The notes under the pieces were generated by a model that saw only the letters and a program-made list of their open reading frames with translations, had not been told where the DNA came from and searched no databases. Shown here one piece after another: positions 41,732 to 51,056 of a stretch of 64,000 nt of DNA. How positions within the stretch are numbered: the first letter of the stretch is position 1; each line of letters opens with the position of its first letter. Position numbers and translations under genes: made by a program. The DNA lies in assembly GCA_945903645.1 (NCBI GenBank), contig CAMDOM010000012.1, positions 1 to 64,000 of the forward strand, in the 5' to 3' direction. The DNA is from Chryseobacterium gleum (GTDB taxonomy: Bacteria > Bacteroidota > Bacteroidia > UBA10329).

Positions 41732-44700
41732 TCAATTCAAAATCACCAATTTCTCAATCTGTTCGGCTTTTTGCCCATCAGGTGTTGTTACCTTTAAATT
41801 GTAGACATACACGCCTCGGCCAATTTTCTGTCCGTAATCATCCAAACCATTCCATTCAATGGGTTCACCTCGGTAACCATCTGTAACCACGGTTTCTTGA
41901 ATAGTTTTCACCAATTTGCCCGAAATGGTAAAAACTTGCACCATCACATCCAAACTGTTGCAGGGTTGGTTGTGTTCGAACATAAACTGTGTGTTTGTGG
42001 TAAATGGGTTAGGATAGTTGAGCACATGTTCTAAGGCCAATTCGGCAGATTTTGCCACAATAAACTCTACATATGCATCAGAACTGTTGTTGTGCACATC
42101 CCAAACTTTGAAGCGGATATTGTTGGTGCCTTCACTAAGCCCATTAAACTGATATGCCACTCTGCCACTTTGATAGCTATCTAGGTCTGCTTGATAATAA
42201 TCGTTCATTACTATAGTAGCATTGGAGTTTCCATTGTGAATGCCGGCTATGTCATGACCAATGCCGCTACCTACAGTGTTAATTCCGCTGCTGTCTCTTA
42301 GCATCGCAATCATAATTGGACTTTCATCGGTAGTTCCTCCAAAGGCAAAACTCTCATCATTCATAAATAGTTTGATTTCGGGACCTCTATTGTCCTGAAC
42401 GCCTCCAACGGTTGATCCTCCAATAACGAAGTCTTCAAAATATCCGCTGGCATTCACTCCATTTCCTTCGGCATAATAGCTAATTCGGCCAAATCCATAA
42501 TTATAGGCTATATCCTTAGGGACCATAAATGTGAAGCTGAATTCACCATTTGTTACACTTGCCTTTCCTTTATATAGGATATTGTTTTGCAATTGAAAAC
42601 TGCGTTTCACCGAAGCTGGGTCATTGGCAATAGTACTGATAGACGAGCTTTTATCGAACACGGTGGGATAAATTATCCCGTTAAAGTCGTTCATTGCTTC
42701 ACCGTTTCTATGCTGCATTCTACCCGTTACGGTTACCAATTGAAGCGCGTTGAGTGTATCTAAATAGTTCTGTACGGTAGCGCCATTTATAGTTGATGTT
42801 GTAACCTTTTCTAAGGGGTAACTTAATCTTTGCGCTGGGTCGCCAAGTAGTACGAAGTTTCGATTATTGACTTGACCACCGCTGGCCACTTTAGTCATTC
42901 GAATCACATCGCCCATCGTTGGTGATCCCCAAGGTTGATCTTCCAAGAGTTTGAAATAGAAATTCCGATTTAATGTAAAGTTTGGTGCAGAATACACCAA
43001 TCGCGTGGTGGTGAAAAGTGCAATTGCACCGCCATCAGGAGTGAGCAGCGTCAATTCTCCAGCTGAAACGCGTTCGGGATCATCGTGCCGTGCAAACTCG
43101 CATGTTGCAGTAACAAAGGCTGTCAAGTTGTTAGTGTTTGTCCAATTGGCAATGTCTGATAAACCAAGAACGCGTTCGTGGGCAAACCCAACTTCACCGC
43201 CATGCCCAGTGTAATTAATGATGAGTGCGCCTCTATTCACTTCATTATTAATAGCTCGAGTGACCTCTGGGTAGCGTTGACCGCCTGGTGTTGATTCTTG
43301 AATATATGCGTCAAAATAAATTTTGGAAACATTGAAGTCTTTGTATGTGGTATCCACTAAAACGGCCAATTGATCAGCTTGATTAATGTGGGTGTTCCCA
43401 TCTTCATCATCGCCCAAAAAGCAAATGCGATTGCGCCAATCGGGTGAGATAGTGCTGCTTAGTCCGTTGCAGCATTCGTTGGGATTGGCTACATCGGCAG
43501 TACCCAATTCTTCGTAGCGAATAATTTTATCTACAACAGCGGTTGCATTTTCCAAATTATCCACTGGAAAACGTCCTATACCAATGTCTAGGGCATCATT
43601 GTCGTTTGGATTCCAACGACCTTCCAAAGGGTCAAGCAGCCCAAAATAATCGTCCGAAACAAAGCTGGTTGTGGGTTGCAATGATTCCTCTGATTGATAG
43701 GACGGAACATAATTGGTGTTGTCGGCTATCCTGTCCTTGTAGTCATAAGATGCATCGCCAAATAAGAGAAGGTAGCGTGGCATATCTTGCCAACCAGTGC
43801 TGCGCTCATAAAACATGCGCATAAAATCGCGAATGGCGGATACATCCTGAGCCCCAGATGAAAATTCATTGTAAATCTGCTGTGGGGTAACGATATGAAC
43901 TGATAGTGGATTTTTCTCGTTGGATCTGTGAAATTCGGCCAGTCTGTTGGCTTCACTCATAAAATTTGGGTGAACTACCATGACCATATCCACTTGCTCC
44001 AATCCATGCAAATTTTGGTTGTCCAATCTACCCAGCTGTTCTACTGTACTATATGCAGAGCCATTAAAGGCGATAAACTGACGAAGCGAATCTGATGCAA
44101 CCTTAAAAGTGGCGTTGCTACCATTAATAGCAAGTGCTAGTTGCTGCACATTAGTAGGGTCGGTAGTTTCCCAGACCCGCACGGCATTTGATGCCGCTCC
44201 CAACGAAAACTCCGCGATATTCCCCAAGCCCACAGATGTTGTGTCGCGAAACGCCATTTGTGAACCGGACAATTGCAAGTTACGAGAGCAGATAATACTA
44301 ATGTAGTCCAACCATCCTTGCGCATTTGGATTACCACCTTTCGAAAATGTGAGGCTTACATTCGTATTTCCCGAGGGTAATTGAACCGATTCGCAAAAGA
44401 ATTCATCCTCTGCGTTTTTATTATACCCACCCGAAACTGTTGGCACAACTACGGATGCTATTGGGCTATTATTCACCTTCAAAGAATAGGAAGTAATGGA
44501 GGTAAATGATTTGGCAAAAACCCGCGCTGAGATATGCGCTTGGCTACCTGCTCTCACATTAGATAATCCGAAATCAAAGCTATTGGTGGCTTGAATGTCG
44601 AAGAGTTCGCCCATCCACAATCTGCCCGAACCAATTAGGTTGCTTAAATCCTCTTCGTGAAATTGATAATCGACAAACGAAGTTACAGTGTGGGTTGCAG

Positions 44701-45697
44701 CACCATTGGGAGCCGATTGTGTTTGAATTCGAGGCGCGATACCGCGATCTGCGGTTATGAAATAGTATGCCTTGCTGTCATATATATTATAGACATGCCT
44801 AAAATTTCCGCAAACGGTTTCATCTCTAACCCAACTATGCGGCCCTTTTCCGTAGAATAGAATATAGTCTCCTGGGTCAAAACTCCCATCCGATTCACCA
44901 ACAACTTCAATTGGGTTCTGTTGCAAATCATCATGTCGAAATGCATTGTTGGGTTGGGGAAGGAGACCGCCTCCGTTTCCGAACACGGAAAGTCTGCGTG
45001 GGTCAATTCCATCTACGTTCATGCCCATTTGGTCCAATTCTTCGTACGTTACCTTATATACACCGTCTTGGGTAATGGCAACTTTGTACCATTCACCAGT
45101 AGCCAGTTGCGATGATGATGAGAATGAATTCGTTGATGTAGCTCTCGTTTGCGGTGCAGAAACCTCTTGACTCACTAGTTTATACTCTACAAGTTTTTCC
45201 AACTGGCCTGTAGACGCATTTTTTCGAAGAGGAATAAAGGTGACACGAGCAAAAGACTGCTTACGTTCTTTATATGTATCAACTGTAATTTCTATCGAGT
45301 TTGAAGGCATAATATTGCCCAAAGCGATTCTTTCTTCATTGGTCAGTTGTTCAAAACGAGTTTGTTGTAAACTTGCTTTTATCGTATTAGAATCACCAAC
45401 TCGAATGTTTTTCAACACTGTGGGCAATGATGGCTCGGAGTCAAATATTGCTCCGTCAAACATTAGGAAGGTTCGTTCATAACCATCAAATCCAATTTCA
45501 CGTGTGGGGATTTTCCACTCAATGCGCTCTACGCCAATGGGCAAAACGCTCTTTGAGGCCAAGTTACCAACTTTGCTCAATTGCGCGGTCACTAGCATTG
45601 GTAAAAATGCTGAAACAACCGCTATGATTGAGATTCTCCTTGAAATCATCATTAATTTTTGCATTGATTTAATCACGGTTAAAACTTTATTTTGCAT
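41732..45697 (-). CDS. porU: Type IX secretion sortase PorU (gingipain-like C25 peptidase)
   Basis: The 1321-residue protein has a signal peptide region (about 17-38), a large N-terminal part, and a C25 peptidase domain with catalytic His832 (IINYTGHGGEVG) and Cys866 (VTATCEFARHDD). The spacing of 34 matches gingipains. The C-terminal type A-like sorting/FlgD-like domain (NYPNPFTTNTQFMFEHNQ ... KIGRGVYVYNLKV) is retained on PorU. PorU removes sorting domains from cargo and links them to A-LPS or equivalent. It is followed on the strand by porV and is divergent from the porP-like gene. Confidence 0.92.
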   Translation of the reverse strand: MQNKVLTVIKSMQKLMMISRRISIIAVVSAFLPMLVTAQLSKVGNLASKSVLPIGVERIEWKIPTREIGFDGYERTFLMFDGAIFDSEPSLPTVLKNIRVGDSNTIKASLQQTRFEQLTNEERIALGNIMPSNSIEITVDTYKERKQSFARVTFIPLRKNASTGQLEKLVEYKLVSQEVSAPQTRATSTNSFSSSSQLATGEWYKVAITQDGVYKVTYEELDQMGMNVDGIDPRRLSVFGNGGGLLPQPNNAFRHDDLQQNPIEVVGESDGSFDPGDYILFYGKGPHSWVRDETVCGNFRHVYNIYDSKAYYFITADRGIAPRIQTQSAPNGAATHTVTSFVDYQFHEEDLSNLIGSGRLWMGELFDIQATNSFDFGLSNVRAGSQAHISARVFAKSFTSITSYSLKVNNSPIASVVVPTVSGGYNKNAEDEFFCESVQLPSGNTNVSLTFSKGGNPNAQGWLDYISIICSRNLQLSGSQMAFRDTTSVGLGNIAEFSLGAASNAVRVWETTDPTNVQQLALAINGSNATFKVASDSLRQFIAFNGSAYSTVEQLGRLDNQNLHGLEQVDMVMVVHPNFMSEANRLAEFHRSNEKNPLSVHIVTPQQIYNEFSSGAQDVSAIRDFMRMFYERSTGWQDMPRYLLLFGDASYDYKDRIADNTNYVPSYQSEESLQPTTSFVSDDYFGLLDPLEGRWNPNDNDALDIGIGRFPVDNLENATAVVDKIIRYEELGTADVANPNECCNGLSSTISPDWRNRICFLGDDEDGNTHINQADQLAVLVDTTYKDFNVSKIYFDAYIQESTPGGQRYPEVTRAINNEVNRGALIINYTGHGGEVGFAHERVLGLSDIANWTNTNNLTAFVTATCEFARHDDPERVSAGELTLLTPDGGAIALFTTTRLVYSAPNFTLNRNFYFKLLEDQPWGSPTMGDVIRMTKVASGGQVNNRNFVLLGDPAQRLSYPLEKVTTSTINGATVQNYLDTLNALQLVTVTGRMQHRNGEAMNDFNGIIYPTVFDKSSSISTIANDPASVKRSFQLQNNILYKGKASVTNGEFSFTFMVPKDIAYNYGFGRISYYAEGNGVNASGYFEDFVIGGSTVGGVQDNRGPEIKLFMNDESFAFGGTTDESPIMIAMLRDSSGINTVGSGIGHDIAGIHNGNSNATIVMNDYYQADLDSYQSGRVAYQFNGLSEGTNNIRFKVWDVHNNSSDAYVEFIVAKSAELALEHVLNYPNPFTTNTQFMFEHNQPCNSLDVMVQVFTISGKLVKTIQETVVTDGYRGEPIEWNGLDDYGQKIGRGVYVYNLKVTTPDGQKAEQIEKLVILN

Positions 45698-45888
45698 ACA
45701 TTCAAATATTTGCAGGCTTAATCCGTTCTAGTGCAAAGGTCTGTAACCTCCAACAAATTAGAACAACCCATTAACGGATTAGTTGCCTAAATATTGGACT
45801 CATGCGAACATTTTTTTTCTACTTTAATATGTGGGTTCCAAAAGCGAATAATTTGTATCATTGTCCTTCATTTTTCAGACAACACTTC

Positions 45889-46863
45889 ATGCTGAGGAGG
45901 TACTTGATTGGCTTGCTGTTGGTTGCTATAGGGATGGGTTGGGTGAAGGATGCAATTGCACAGGATCCTCAATTCACACAGTTCTATGCCAACCCCCTTT
46001 ATTTAAACCCCGCCTTTGCTGGGGCGAAGCGTTGTCCAAGGGTCAACATGAATTACAGGAATCAATGGCCTGCCATATCTGGCACATTTGTTACCTATAA
46101 TGCATCTTTCGACATGCACATAGATGCTTTGCATGGTGGAATTGGCGGTTATTTCATGGCAGATCGCGCTGGAGAAGGAACTCTAAATACGTTTGAGGGT
46201 GCTCTTATGTATTCGTACCACTTGAATGTAACCCGCAAGTTTTCGCTTCGTTTTGGTGCGCAAGCAAGCGTAATGCAGCGCAGTATAGACTGGAGTCGCC
46301 TCACCTTTGGAGATATGATTGATCCGCGTTATGGATTTATCTACGAAACCAACGAAGTGCAGCCAAATACGAGCAAGATTTTTGCAGATTTCTCTGCTGG
46401 TTTTGTGGGCTACACCGATTGGTTTTATTTTGGATTCGCTGCACATCACCTCACTCAACCTGATGAAGGATTCGCGGGTCAAAGTAAACTACCAATCAAA
46501 TGGACAGGCCACGCTGGGGTCAATATCACTTTTGGAAAATCGAAAGTTCGTCCTTGGGTGCTCTCTCCAAACATTCTTTACCAACATCAACAAGATTTCC
46601 AGCAGTTGAATTACGGGTTCTACTTGTCAAAATCTGGTGTAGTAGGTGGATTATGGTTCCGTCAAAGTTTTTCCAATCCGGATGCATTTATTTTCTTGCT
46701 TGGCTATCAGCAAGGAGCATTTAAGTTCGGCTATAGCTATGACGTAACTGTTTCATCATTGTCTAACGCAACAGCTGGGTCTCACGAACTATCTCTGGGA
46801 CTTCAGTTTCAGTGCAGAAAACCGAAGAAAAAGTTCAGAGCAATTAATTGTCCATCCTTCTAA
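45889..46863 (+). CDS. PorP/SprF-family outer-membrane protein
   Basis: The 324-residue protein has a signal peptide (LRRYLIGLLLVAIGMGWVKDAIAQ) and the PorP/SprF start DPQFTQFYANPLYLNPAFAGAKRCPRVNMNYRNQWP, with repeated beta-strand signatures to a C-terminal ELSLGLQFQC. Members form T9SS-associated membrane rings or dock type B cargo. SprF-type members sit beside their cargo. Here it is divergent from porU and precedes gldJ by 59 bases, with no CHU_C cargo next to it, which leans to a core PorP-like role. The start at 45889 is chosen for the signal peptide. Confidence 0.85.
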   Translation: MLRRYLIGLLLVAIGMGWVKDAIAQDPQFTQFYANPLYLNPAFAGAKRCPRVNMNYRNQWPAISGTFVTYNASFDMHIDALHGGIGGYFMADRAGEGTLNTFEGALMYSYHLNVTRKFSLRFGAQASVMQRSIDWSRLTFGDMIDPRYGFIYETNEVQPNTSKIFADFSAGFVGYTDWFYFGFAAHHLTQPDEGFAGQSKLPIKWTGHAGVNITFGKSKVRPWVLSPNILYQHQQDFQQLNYGFYLSKSGVVGGLWFRQSFSNPDAFIFLLGYQQGAFKFGYSYDVTVSSLSNATAGSHELSLGLQFQCRKPKKKFRAINCPSF

Positions 46864-46922
46864 GACAATAGTGTAACTAGAATCGGGTTATAGCGTTCAA
46901 GCATTTTCGAAATAACTTCATC

Positions 46923-48389
46923 ATGAAAAATTTCAAATTCCAAGGAAGAGTGGTAATTGGTCTGTTGACTGTAGCTGCGACTTTATTTTACTCTTGTAAT
47001 AAAGAGCGTTCTGCCACAACGGGCTGGAACGTGAATGATGCCAAAAATGGTGGTTTTGAGCTTCCTGCTTTTCAAGAACAAGAGACAGGACCAGGTCTTG
47101 TTTTTATACAGGGAGGCACTTTTACTATGGGTCGTGTGGAGCAAGATGTGCGCTACGATTGGGATAATATTCCAAGACGCGCCACTGTTTCATCGTTCTA
47201 TATGGATGAAACAGAAGTAACGAATGTCGATTACCGTGAGTATCTATTCTGGACGTCACGCGTGTTCTCTGCCAGCTATCCAGAGGTTTACAAGCGTGCC
47301 TTACCAGATACCTTAGTGTGGAGAAGCAAATTGGGTTTCAATGAGCCGTATGTGGAGCTTTATTTGCGCCATCCTGCTTACAACTTCTACCCAGTTGTAG
47401 GGGTAAATTGGTTAGAGGCCACCGATTACTGTGCTTGGAGAACGGATCGTGTAAACGAAATGATTCTTATTCGTGAAGGCATTTTGCGCACCAATCCGAA
47501 TCAAGTGGACGAGGACAACTTTAATACGGATGCTTATTTGGCTGGTCAGTACGAAGGATTGGTTAAATCAGACCTTATTGACTTAGATCCAAACAAAGAC
47601 ACGCGCAAAGTGCGTATTGAAGATGGAATTCTGCTTCCTCGCTATCGCCTGCCCACCGAGGCTGAATGGGAATTTGCAGCGATGGGTTTAATTGGCAACA
47701 CTGTTTTTGAGCGAATCACCGAGCGTAGATTATATCCATGGAATGGCGCTTACATGCGTAATGCTGACGATAAGTTCAAAGGAGAAATGATGGCCAACTT
47801 CAAACGCGGCAAAGGTGACAACATGGGTGTGGCTGGCAGTTTGAATGACCGTGCTGATATACCTACGGATGTGCACTCGTATTGGCCAAATGATTACGGT
47901 TTGTATTGCATGGCTGGAAACGTGAACGAGTGGGTAATGGACGTATATCGCCCGTTGAGCATGGAGGACGTAGATGACTTCCGTAATTTCCGTGGTAATC
48001 AGTTTAAAACCCAATTGCGTGAAGAAGAAGGTGAGATTGCTGAAAAAGACAGCCTTGGTCGTGTAATTTGGAGAGACGTAACTGTTGAGGAGAATACCCA
48101 GCGGAGAAATTACAAGCAATCTGACAACATCAATTTCTTGGACGGTGATAATGCTTCGTCTGTTTATTACGGTGACCCAGATTATGCAGAAGGCGAAAAG
48201 GCAGCTAAGCGTATGTATGATTGGGGTGTAACTTCACTAATCAACGATAAAGCCTATGTCTACAAAGGTGGTTCTTGGAAAGACAGAGCATATTGGTTGG
48301 TTCCAGGTACACGTAGATATTTGGATCAAGAACAATCTACTGATGACATTGGCTTCCGTTGTGCCATGATTCGTGTAGGAGAGCAGTAA
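46923..48389 (+). CDS. gldJ: Gliding-motility/T9SS lipoprotein GldJ (formylglycine-generating-enzyme fold)
   Basis: The 488-residue protein has a lipobox (TLFYSC, Cys25) and a SUMF1/FGE-sulfatase fold (FIQGGTFTMG, MDETEVTNVDYREYL, WLEATDYCAW, RLPTEAEWEFAA, AGNVNEWVMDVYRPL, GGSWKDRAYW, DIGFRCAM). GldJ stabilises GldK, a T9SS ring component, and is needed for gliding and secretion in Flavobacterium johnsoniae. GldK and GldJ are related; the position next to porU/porP and murF and the absence of gldLMN nearby favour GldJ. A terminator follows before murF. Confidence 0.88.
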   Translation: MKNFKFQGRVVIGLLTVAATLFYSCNKERSATTGWNVNDAKNGGFELPAFQEQETGPGLVFIQGGTFTMGRVEQDVRYDWDNIPRRATVSSFYMDETEVTNVDYREYLFWTSRVFSASYPEVYKRALPDTLVWRSKLGFNEPYVELYLRHPAYNFYPVVGVNWLEATDYCAWRTDRVNEMILIREGILRTNPNQVDEDNFNTDAYLAGQYEGLVKSDLIDLDPNKDTRKVRIEDGILLPRYRLPTEAEWEFAAMGLIGNTVFERITERRLYPWNGAYMRNADDKFKGEMMANFKRGKGDNMGVAGSLNDRADIPTDVHSYWPNDYGLYCMAGNVNEWVMDVYRPLSMEDVDDFRNFRGNQFKTQLREEEGEIAEKDSLGRVIWRDVTVEENTQRRNYKQSDNINFLDGDNASSVYYGDPDYAEGEKAAKRMYDWGVTSLINDKAYVYKGGSWKDRAYWLVPGTRRYLDQEQSTDDIGFRCAMIRVGEQ

Positions 48390-48407
48390 AATTTATCATT
48401 GTTAATC

Positions 48408-48449
48408 AAAAACCCTGACAGTACCATAGCGGTGCAGTCAGGGTTTTTT
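48408..48449 (+). terminator. Terminator of gldJ
   Basis: AAAAACCCTGAC pairs with GTCAGGGTTTTT (48437-48448), followed by a T run. It lies between gldJ and murF, and its presence favours the murF start at 48462. Confidence 0.88.
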
Positions 48450-48461
48450 AATTCTAATCCA

Positions 48462-49775
48462 ATGGAAATTCAACAGTTGTATTCCGTTTTTAAGGCGAAT
48501 CCTATTATTTGCTCGGATAGCCGAAAAGTGGTGAAAGGATGCGTTTATTGGGCTTTGAAGGGCGATAATTTTGATGGAAACACGTTTGCTGTTCAGGCTC
48601 TGGAGGCTGGTGCGGCCTATGCTGTTGTCGATAATCCTGAACTAGCAAAAGATAATTCACGTATTATTTTAGTTGATGATGGCCTAGTGGCTTTGCAATT
48701 GCTTGCACGTCATCATCGCGACCAATTTGCCATTCCAGTGATTGGCATTACGGGATCTAATGGTAAAACCACTACCAAAGAGCTAATGAGTGCTGTGCTT
48801 TCTCAACAGTTTAAGGTGTTGGCTACCAAAGGAAATTTGAACAATCAAATTGGTGTGCCACTTACGCTATTTGAACTTTCTGCTGAGCACGAAATTGCCA
48901 TTATTGAAATGGGAGCTAGCAAGCAAGGCGATATTGATGAATTGTGTGTGATCGCTAACCCTGAGTTTGGCTTGATAACCAACATAGGCAAGGCCCACAT
49001 GGAAACCATGGGTGGCTTAGAAGGCGTGATGAAAACCAAAACTGAGTTGTACAGGCACGTTTCAAATCACAATGGATTCCTATTTGTGCATTCTTGCGAT
49101 AGTGGATTAGTGGAGCGTGCAAAAGGAGTGAAATCTATGCAGTATGGAGCACTTCCTACCGATGATGTGAGTGGGCGAATAGTGCGAAATGGCAATTACG
49201 TAGCTGTGCAATGGCGCAGGAATGCTGAAGTTGATTGGGAATCGATTCCAGTGGTGAATACCAATCTCACGGGTACATACAACCTACCGAATATAATGGC
49301 ATCTGTGGCTGTGGGCGTTCACTTTGGCCTTACAGATGCGCAAATTGCGCAGGGACTTTCGGGCTATGTGCCATCGAATAGTAGGTCGGAGGTGCGCAAA
49401 GCCGGAACCAATTTGCTCATTTTAGACGCTTACAATGCTAACCCAAGTAGCATGGAAGTGGCGATAAATAACCTGATGGCTATGGAAGGTGCCCATAAAT
49501 CAGTGCTGTTGGGCGAGATGCTCGAAGTAGGACCTACAAGCACTTTGGAACACAGGGCTGTTTGTGAACGACTCGTTACTCTTGGGCTAACAACTGTTTG
49601 CCTAGTAGGCAAGGAATTTTGCGCCATGCAATATGATTTTCCCTTCCAGTTTTTTGAAAACGTAAACCAGCTAGTTGATTGGTTGCAACAAAACCCACTA
49701 CAAAATCAAGTAGTACTAATTAAGGGTTCGCGCGGAAATCGGCTCGAAAAGGCTGCTGAATTTCTACTGGCTTAA
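48462..49775 (+). CDS. murF: UDP-MurNAc-tripeptide-D-alanyl-D-alanine ligase
   Basis: The 437-residue Mur ligase has the ATP-binding GITGSNGKTTTKELM, the central GNLNNQIGVPLTLFEL, EMGASKQGDIDELC, and the C-terminal DAYNANPSSM and KGSRGNRLEKA. It adds D-Ala-D-Ala to UDP-MurNAc-tripeptide, completing the pentapeptide precursor. The ATG at 48462 follows the terminator and matches the family start; a longer frame from 48399 reads through the terminator. It lies next to gldJ. Confidence 0.94.
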   Translation: MEIQQLYSVFKANPIICSDSRKVVKGCVYWALKGDNFDGNTFAVQALEAGAAYAVVDNPELAKDNSRIILVDDGLVALQLLARHHRDQFAIPVIGITGSNGKTTTKELMSAVLSQQFKVLATKGNLNNQIGVPLTLFELSAEHEIAIIEMGASKQGDIDELCVIANPEFGLITNIGKAHMETMGGLEGVMKTKTELYRHVSNHNGFLFVHSCDSGLVERAKGVKSMQYGALPTDDVSGRIVRNGNYVAVQWRRNAEVDWESIPVVNTNLTGTYNLPNIMASVAVGVHFGLTDAQIAQGLSGYVPSNSRSEVRKAGTNLLILDAYNANPSSMEVAINNLMAMEGAHKSVLLGEMLEVGPTSTLEHRAVCERLVTLGLTTVCLVGKEFCAMQYDFPFQFFENVNQLVDWLQQNPLQNQVVLIKGSRGNRLEKAAEFLLA

Positions 49776-49785
49776 CCCTAGATAT

Positions 49786-50925
49786 TTAACGGGTCACCGC
49801 TCTCGAGATTACAATTTTCTGCACTTCAGATGTGCCCTCGTATATCTGCGTGATTTTGGCATCGCGCATTAGGCGCTCCACGTGATATTCCTTTACAAAC
49901 CCATAGCCACCGTGCACTTGCACGGCTTCGATGGTGGTGTCCATTGCTACTTTTGATGCATACAACTTTGCCATAGAGCTCGAAACATCATAGTTGAGTC
50001 CTTGGTCTTTTTGCCATGCCGATTTGTAAATGAGCAAGCGAGCCGCTTCAATATTAGTAGCCATATCGGCAAGCTTAAATTGAATAGCTTGATGTTCTGA
50101 AATCGTTACTCCAAACGCTTTGCGCTCCTTCGAATATTTTAGCGCCAATTCGTAAGCACCGCTTGCAATGCCAAGCGCTTGTGCGGCAATGCCAATGCGA
50201 CCTCCAGAAAGCGTCATCATGGCAAACTTGAACCCGAATCCATCTTCACCTATGCGGTTTTCTTTAGGCACTTTCACATCTTGAAACATGAGTGAATGCG
50301 TATCGGACGAACGGATGCCAAGCTTGTTTTCTTTAGCGCCAATGGTAAATCCTGGCATTCCTTTTTCCACAATAAGCACATTGATGCCTTTGTGCTTTTT
50401 CGATTCATCTGTTTGGGCAATCACCAAATAAGTAGAGGCATTTCCACCGTTGGTAATCCAGTTTTTTGTGCCATTTAATAGGTAATGGTCGCCCATGTCG
50501 ATAGCCGTGGTGCGCTGCGAAGTGGCATCGCTGCCTGCTTCTGGCTCAGATAGAGCGAAGGCGCCTAGCTTTTCTCCTTTTGCTAAAGGCACCAGATATT
50601 TTTGCTTTTGCTCTTCTGTGCCATATTTCTCCAACCCCCAATTTACCAGCGAATTGCACACGCTCATGCATACTGATGCCGAATTGTCAATCTTCGAAAT
50701 CTCTTCCATAGCTAATACATACGAAATGGTGTCCATACCGCTGCCGCCATATTTCGGGTCTACCATGAGGCCCAGAAAACCAAGTTCGCCCATTTTTTTC
50801 ACCTGCTCATACGGAAACTCCATTTTATCATCACGTTCGATAACACCGGGCAACAATTCGCTTTGAGCGAAGTCGCGTGCGGCCTTCTGTATCATTAAAT
50901 GTTCTTCGTTCAGCTGTGTGTTCAT
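49786..50925 (-). CDS. Acyl-CoA dehydrogenase, short-chain type
   Basis: The 379-residue flavoenzyme has the usual acyl-CoA dehydrogenase layout: an all-alpha N-domain, beta domain (FALSEPEAGSDA, WITNGGNA), and C-terminal helices with the catalytic base Glu363 (QIYEGTSEVQ). It introduces the 2,3-double bond of acyl-CoA in fatty-acid or branched-chain amino-acid oxidation. The closest pattern is the butyryl/short-chain branch; chain-length preference is inferred. A TACTTTTG -7 box lies 21 bases upstream. It is convergent with murF and divergent from anmK. Confidence 0.92.
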   Translation of the reverse strand: MNTQLNEEHLMIQKAARDFAQSELLPGVIERDDKMEFPYEQVKKMGELGFLGLMVDPKYGGSGMDTISYVLAMEEISKIDNSASVCMSVCNSLVNWGLEKYGTEEQKQKYLVPLAKGEKLGAFALSEPEAGSDATSQRTTAIDMGDHYLLNGTKNWITNGGNASTYLVIAQTDESKKHKGINVLIVEKGMPGFTIGAKENKLGIRSSDTHSLMFQDVKVPKENRIGEDGFGFKFAMMTLSGGRIGIAAQALGIASGAYELALKYSKERKAFGVTISEHQAIQFKLADMATNIEAARLLIYKSAWQKDQGLNYDVSSSMAKLYASKVAMDTTIEAVQVHGGYGFVKEYHVERLMRDAKITQIYEGTSEVQKIVISRAVTR

Positions 50926-50945
50926 GGGTTATAAAATTTGTGGGG

Positions 50946-50953
50946 CAAAAGTA
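50946..50953 (-). promoter_or_regulatory. -7 element (TACTTTTG) of the acyl-CoA dehydrogenase promoter
   Basis: The minus strand reads TACTTTTG, matching TAnnTTTG, 20 bases before the start. A TTTC about 18 bases upstream is a weak -33. Confidence 0.55.
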
Positions 50954-51056
50954 ACCTTGCAGTGCGCGATTGAAATATCTAAAAGGAAAAACATCCCATA
51001 TTGTTTACCTACCGTGTATTACTAGAATACGCCTCTTATTTGCTAATCTTGTCGCC

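Noticed and set aside
48399-48461. Longer N-terminus for murF
   Set aside because: It translates the gldJ terminator hairpin; the family start is at 48462.
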